From positions 1-64,000 of the forward strand of contig JXTB01000052.1 in NCBI GenBank assembly GCA_002914805.1: DNA of 64,000 nucleotides, given 5' to 3'. The translations under genes and the position numbers were made by a program. The notes under the pieces were generated by a model that was not told the DNA's origin, searched no databases, and was given only the letters and a program-made list of their open reading frames with translations. This document shows, piece by piece, positions 59,265 to 64,000 of the stretch. Each line of letters starts with the position of its first letter. Positions within the stretch are counted from its first letter, which is position 1. This stretch comes from Parasponia andersonii. Lineage: Eukaryota; Streptophyta; Magnoliopsida; Rosales; Cannabaceae.

Positions 59265-61695
59265 TTCTTGTTACAGTGCATTCTGCAAAAAAAAAAAAAA
59301 AAAAAAAAATCATAATAATTTTCAGGAAACTTTCATTATTTAATGTGATTTAAAAAAGAAACCACGATAGTTTATAAAAACCGTTCATAGTTTCTTGTAC
59401 TTTATTTAGTTACAGAGCATTCTGTAAAATAAAAATTACAATAATTTCCAAGAAATCTTCTTGGTTTCATGTAATTTACTTAGCTATTGGGCATTTTACT
59501 AAAAGAGACTACGATGATTTCTAAGAGACTTTCATGGTTTCTGATAATTTACTTAGCTACATAGCATTTTGCAAAAAAGAAACTATGATGGTTTCCAAGA
59601 AATCTTCGTAGTTTTCTGTGATTTATTTAGTTACAGGGTTTTCTACAAAAAGGAAATTATAATAGTTTTAGAAAACATTTGTAGTTTCTTTTGATTTACT
59701 TACATACAGGACATTCTGTTAAAAGAAACAAAACTGATTTCCAATAAACCTTTGTGATTTAATATGATTTATTTACGTACAAGATATTCTGCTAATAGGA
59801 AACTAAATTAGTTTCCAAAATATCTTTGTAGTTTCATGTTTAAAAAAAAAAGGCTTATTTACTAAAATGCGACCATGTTTTTTAGCTCGAAAATATTTAG
59901 AAGAATGTCTGAAAAAAGTTATAGAAATTTTTTATTATTTTTAAAAAGTCATAAATTTGGTAATATTTTTCAAAAAATAAGTATAAATGTCTAAAACCCT
60001 TGAAAAAAATCTAGACTTAAAGTCAAAATTTTGAAATATAGGAAAATGACATTTAGTACGATTTTTTGCAAAATAATGACAAGTTTACGACTTGGCACAA
60101 ACAATAACTTTTCCATACAATTTGGGCAAAAGTACTTCTATTTTATACAGTCTAAGGCTTGGTAAGCCTTTTATTAATTTTAAAATTAATATAAATGTAG
60201 TAGAAGAGATTAATTTTAAAATTAATATAAATGTAGTAGAAGAAAATACAAGTTTAGTAGTTGGGCTCATTTTGTCCCACATACTAGATCAGGGTTCGAA
60301 TTCCTTCGAGTGTATTCTATCTTTTCTTGTTTTATTCCTTTATCATTTTCTCTTTATTTATTTTCCTTTTTCTATTTTTTCTTTTCTTTTTCATTTTCTC
60401 TTTTGTAAATTCATTTTTTAAAACCCACTTCATTTTCCTTTTTTTTCGTTTTTTATTTACTAGAGAAACTAACCATAGTAATAAGAGAAACTATGCAGAA
60501 CTAATAAACAGTATTAGAAAAATTAATTTTGTTACCAAAAACTCATAAACCAATTAATACTATTGGGGTTTAGTTAATCTTTTGGGCGTCGAAAATCATT
60601 TACTAATTAATATTAGAAACTAGAACCCGTTTTTACTAATTTTTTCTAACTATTTGATATAGTTGTAAGAATCTAATAGCCAATGAAGAAGAAGAGATCA
60701 TAAACCATACTGATTTACTTATATACAAGACATTCTGCTAAAATATAACCAAACTAGTTTTCAGAAAATCTTTTCAATTTCTTATAATTTACTTATATAT
60801 AGGGTATTTTGTTAAAAATAAACCATATTAGTTTCCAGAAATCTTTGTAGGTTTCTATGATTTACCAACATATGGGATGTTTCATTGAAAATAAACTAAA
60901 CTGATTTTCAGGAAACTTTTGTGGGTTGTGTGATTTACTTACATACAAGACATTATACTACACATAAAATAAACTGGTTCCTTAGAAACCATTTTAGTTT
61001 TCTGTAATTTACTTACAAATAGAACATTTTGCTAAAAGGAAACTAAACTAGTTTCCTGAAAATTTTTATAGTTTCATGTGATTTACTTATATAGAGGATA
61101 TTTTGCAACACATAAACTAAATTGGTTTCATGTGATTTACTTATATATATGATATTATGCTAAAAAGAATCCAAATTGATTTCCTTAAAATGTTTCCAAG
61201 AATATAATAATAGAATATAATAAATTGAAAAGGGTGGGAAAACATGGAAAAAAGAAATTAAAGAGATTTGAGAAAGGTGGGAAAACAAGAAAAAAAAATT
61301 AAAGAGATAAAGAATATAATAATAAAAAGGTGTAAACTATAGAAAATAGAATATAATAAATTTAGAAAGGTAGACAAAAAATGAAAAAAAAAAAAGAATT
61401 AAAGAGATGTGATAAAGAATATAATAAACAAAAAGAAAAAGAAAAAAAAGAATAAATTAGTTTTCTCGAATTTTTTGTGATTTTTTGAGATTTACTTACA
61501 TAGATGGTATTTTACTAAAAGAAAATAAAATTGATTTCATGGAAACTTTTGTGGTTTCTTAAAAATTTTGTAGTTTCATGTGATTTACTTACATACAGGA
61601 AATTGTGCTACGCATAAACTAAACTGGTATTTTGTGATGTATTTACATACATGACATTCTGCTAAAAAAAATCAAATTGGTTTCCTATTTTTTAG
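59265..61695. repeat. Degenerate ~60-65-bp minisatellite in three blocks
   Basis: Repeated units follow the order: gtttcc-agaaa-cttt, tgtagtttc, tgtgatttactta, (c/t)atacaggacattctgc, taaaaagaaactaaact. Blocks lie at about 59265-59840 (around nine units), 60690-61190 (around eight) and 61470-61690 (around three). The units are divergent, so this is an old array. The gap 59850-60640 contains T-rich DNA and a 37-bp tandem duplication at 60169-60242. No coding content. Confidence 0.75.
60169..60242. repeat. 37-bp tandem duplication
   Basis: attaattttaaaattaatat begins at 60171 and again at 60208, with the same aaatgtagtagaagag tail. Confidence 0.9.
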
Positions 61696-61920
61696 AAATA
61701 TAATAAATTTATAAAGATGAGCAAAAAAAATCAAAAAAATGGATTGAAGAGATAGAGAATATAATGACAAAAAAAAAGGGCCTAAACTAGTAAAATGGAA
61801 AATAATAAATTTAGAAAGATGGGGAAAAAAATGAAAAAGAAATTAAAGAGATAAATAATTTAGGAACAAAAAAGAAAAAAATAAAAAAATAAAAAAGCAT
61901 GAACTATGAAAATGGTGGTG
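61195..61920. repeat. Purine-rich degenerate repeat next to the minisatellite
   Basis: Recurring words gaatataataa, aaaggtggg, aaaacatggaaaaaagaaat and taaagagat(a/g) occur in two runs (61195-61445 and 61690-61880), interleaved with the third minisatellite block. Strong A/G bias on the plus strand. Confidence 0.6.
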
Positions 61921-62618
61921 TCCTAGTTTGAATTTGAGAAGGAGAAAAACAATTGGGGTCTAACCATTATGGCAACAAGTTTCTCATGAGTTATTGCAGT
62001 TTCTTTTAATGATAAAGTTATTTTAAAAAACTGTCAATATTTATAAGTTTGTCATCGCATCCTTCTGTACCCTGATTATAGAGAAACCGCCTCTTTTGGT
62101 TGTACAAAAATTAATACCTCTCTATTAGGTCGAATTTTCGTTATTTTTCCTCAAAAAATAGGTAAAAGTGTTCGAATCGCTTGAAAAATCCCGTATGGGT
62201 TGAATTCCTTTTTGGAGAGGTTTTGGATTTATTTAGAAAAACATCATTTTATGAAAATAATTATAAAAATATTATTTTTCTTTAAAATTAGTATTTTTCA
62301 AATGCATTTGAGGTAACAAGTCGAGTCATTAGAGATAACTAATCTGAAGTCACTTGACCGATTACCTTTAGTATCTTATTAATTAGTGAAAATTGATTAT
62401 TTTCTAAATTTTTGTATAGTATTTTACTAAATAAATCCAGAATTTTCGGAAAAAAATTCTTATAACTAGGATTTTTCAATTTTTTTTTTGGAATTTTACC
62501 GTATAAAATCAAATTTCAACTTTGTAGAATGACTTAGGCTGTCAGAATATTAGTGACTGATAATTACTCTATTTTTAAACAGCTTATGGTTATAAATATA
62601 GTGAGTTTATTCATTCAA

Positions 62619-62649
<31 letters not shown>

Positions 62650-63047
62650 ATTTACGTCAATGATATTGTGACAATCTTTGAAAAGTCATTTTGACCCAAA
62701 TAGCTCATAGACAGGTCCATTTCCCAAACTCAATTTTTAGGCCTTTTAAATCGTACATTCGTATGGGCTTCTTAGCCGAATTGCCGAGTATTAGGTTTAC
62801 AAAATTGACATTTTTCAAATACTATTGAAAATAGCTGAGTTTATCAAAAAATTGGCAAAATGGTCGAGTTAATCGAACAACCTAAAAGAAATTCTTTTTT
62901 GAATACCAGTTTAATAATGTTAGGAAAAAAATTATAGACTGAAAAATTTAACATGAAAATGATAGACTAACACATAGTAATTAATAAACTGATATAAAAA
63001 GGATACACTAATAAACAAAATTGACACACAAATATATACTGGTTTAC
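61921..63047. other. AT-rich gene-free DNA
   Basis: No gene recognised. A TA microsatellite lies at about 62610-62645. Confidence 0.45.
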
Positions 63048-63391
63048 TAATAAAATGGCTAAATGTCACCTAGGGTTCTCATCCTTTCCTCAGTGTATCG
63101 CTTATCTGCCCCCCTTTTTTTTTTTCCATAGTATTTAACTCCCCATTTTATCTATTTTGTATCAGATAGATCCCTTTTAAGCACTTCCATCAAGGATGTT
63201 GTCAAATGTCACACATAAAGCATGTGTTATTTTTGGGCAAGGGTATTAGATATAGTTTGGAACAAAAAAATTTGGAATAAAAAAACCCAATTCTCTCTTC
63301 CTTCTTCGATCTAACTTTGCCTTTGTGAATTCTCACTGCTAAGATATTGAACCCACTACTAAGACATTAAGCTAACTTTGCCTCGGGGAGA

Positions 63392-63422
<31 letters not shown>

Positions 63423-63812
63423 ATTCTTATATATGAATTTGATAGATGTTGTTTTCATGGTAGTAGAGTAGAATTTTTATCTCATTAGGTTGCAACTAAA
63501 AGAGGACATTAGCAAAATACAAACTTTTTTCTTAATTTTTTTATCTTTGGTGCAGAGACCGTAGGGGACCTAAACTTGGCCGGGGATTCCTCAACCTACC
63601 CCCATTTACATGGGGATAAGGAGGGAAATGGGAGGAAGTCATTCTCTTCCTTCCCCCTCCCCTCCCCCCCTTTTATCCGTAATTGGTAAAAGAATCTCAC
63701 TGTTACAAAACAGAGGAAATTAAGTGCTTAAAAAATAAAATAAAATAAAGATCTAACTAATACACCAGAGAAAGGACGAGGACCACATGTGACATTTACC
63801 CTAATAAAATTG
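63048..63812. mobile_element. Possible foldback/MITE-like element
   Basis: The left end taataaaatggctaaatgtc and the reverse complement of the right end (aattttattagggtaaatgt) align over about 22 bp including taaatgtcac. The interior is non-coding, with a TA run near 63391-63415 and a C/T-rich segment near 63635-63675. Target duplications were not resolved. Confidence 0.4.
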
Positions 63813-64000
63813 ATCTACTAAAAACTAGTCATTTTGGAAAAATGATACTAAAAACATACATCTAGTGAGTGGGTCAAAAAAAATTACCATTTCTTGAAAT
63901 AAGGTGAAAAAAAACGGACTTTTTTTTTTAATTATAAATACTTCATTTATTTTGACCATTAATAAAAAATTCTTGACATTTTTCAGATTTTCAGATTATT
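63813..64000. other. AT-rich DNA to the window end
   Basis: No feature seen apart from A and T runs. Confidence 0.4.

Noticed and set aside
60092-60421. 109-codon Phe-rich open frame
   Set aside because: T-rich low-complexity DNA plus a 37-bp tandem duplication; no domain.

Overview
This is plant nuclear DNA, almost certainly from a eudicot. Genes are sparse and carry GT-AG introns, intergenic DNA is very AT-rich, and the recognisable proteins have their closest remembered relatives in Arabidopsis (UEV1C-type ubiquitin E2 variant, CAF1 deadenylase, OVATE family proteins, a lipid-droplet-associated-hydrolase-like protein). I cannot name the species. No bacterial or organellar genes, CRISPR arrays, rRNA or tRNA genes were seen.

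Layout. 1-200: end of a long terminal repeat (LTR) cut by the window edge. 1279-3857 (+): UEV1, four coding exons, 146 aa. 5967-6326: perfect 180-bp tandem duplication upstream of 6891-7739 (+), an intronless 282-aa CAF1 deadenylase. 7.8-14.7 kb: repeats, namely a candidate solo LTR (8753-10063), a 92-bp tandem duplication, a three-LTR TRIM element with matching target duplications (11272-11763), two MITE-like elements, and a scatter of exon-like blocks that I could not assign. 17175-22409: an old LTR element in minus orientation containing a related gypsy-type LTR and a long G-poor degenerate repeat. 24166-25119 (+): OVATE family protein of the OFP13-18 type. 25.2-33.2 kb: gene-free AT-rich DNA. 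33274-39049: a hAT DNA transposon with an exact 8-bp target duplication, split by a nested 2.15-kb solo LTR; a tandem, partial second hAT copy follows to about 42480. 44532-50308: a degenerate Ty3/gypsy element with reverse transcriptase-RNase H remains. 50829-51437 (-): second, shorter OVATE family protein. 53289-58103 (-): thirteen-exon alpha/beta hydrolase of the LDAH family, 346 aa. 59.2-61.9 kb: degenerate minisatellite and purine-rich repeats. The rest, to 64000, is AT-rich with a possible foldback element.

The genes form no pathway cluster: K63 ubiquitin signalling/DNA-damage tolerance (UEV1), mRNA deadenylation (CAF1), transcriptional repression (two OFPs) and lipid-droplet metabolism (LDAH). 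The two OFPs lie 26 kb apart in opposite orientation but belong to different clades of the family, so they do not look like a recent tandem pair.

I found no convincing new biological system. The most informative observations are structural: (1) the layered history of the hAT region, where the tandem copy preserves the empty site of the nested LTR; (2) the LTR-LTR-internal-LTR TRIM bounded by one pair of target duplications; and (3) a 60-bp tandem duplication in the LDAH-like gene whose period equals the exon carrying the catalytic serine, leaving a second serine-elbow coding segment at the start of the next intron.
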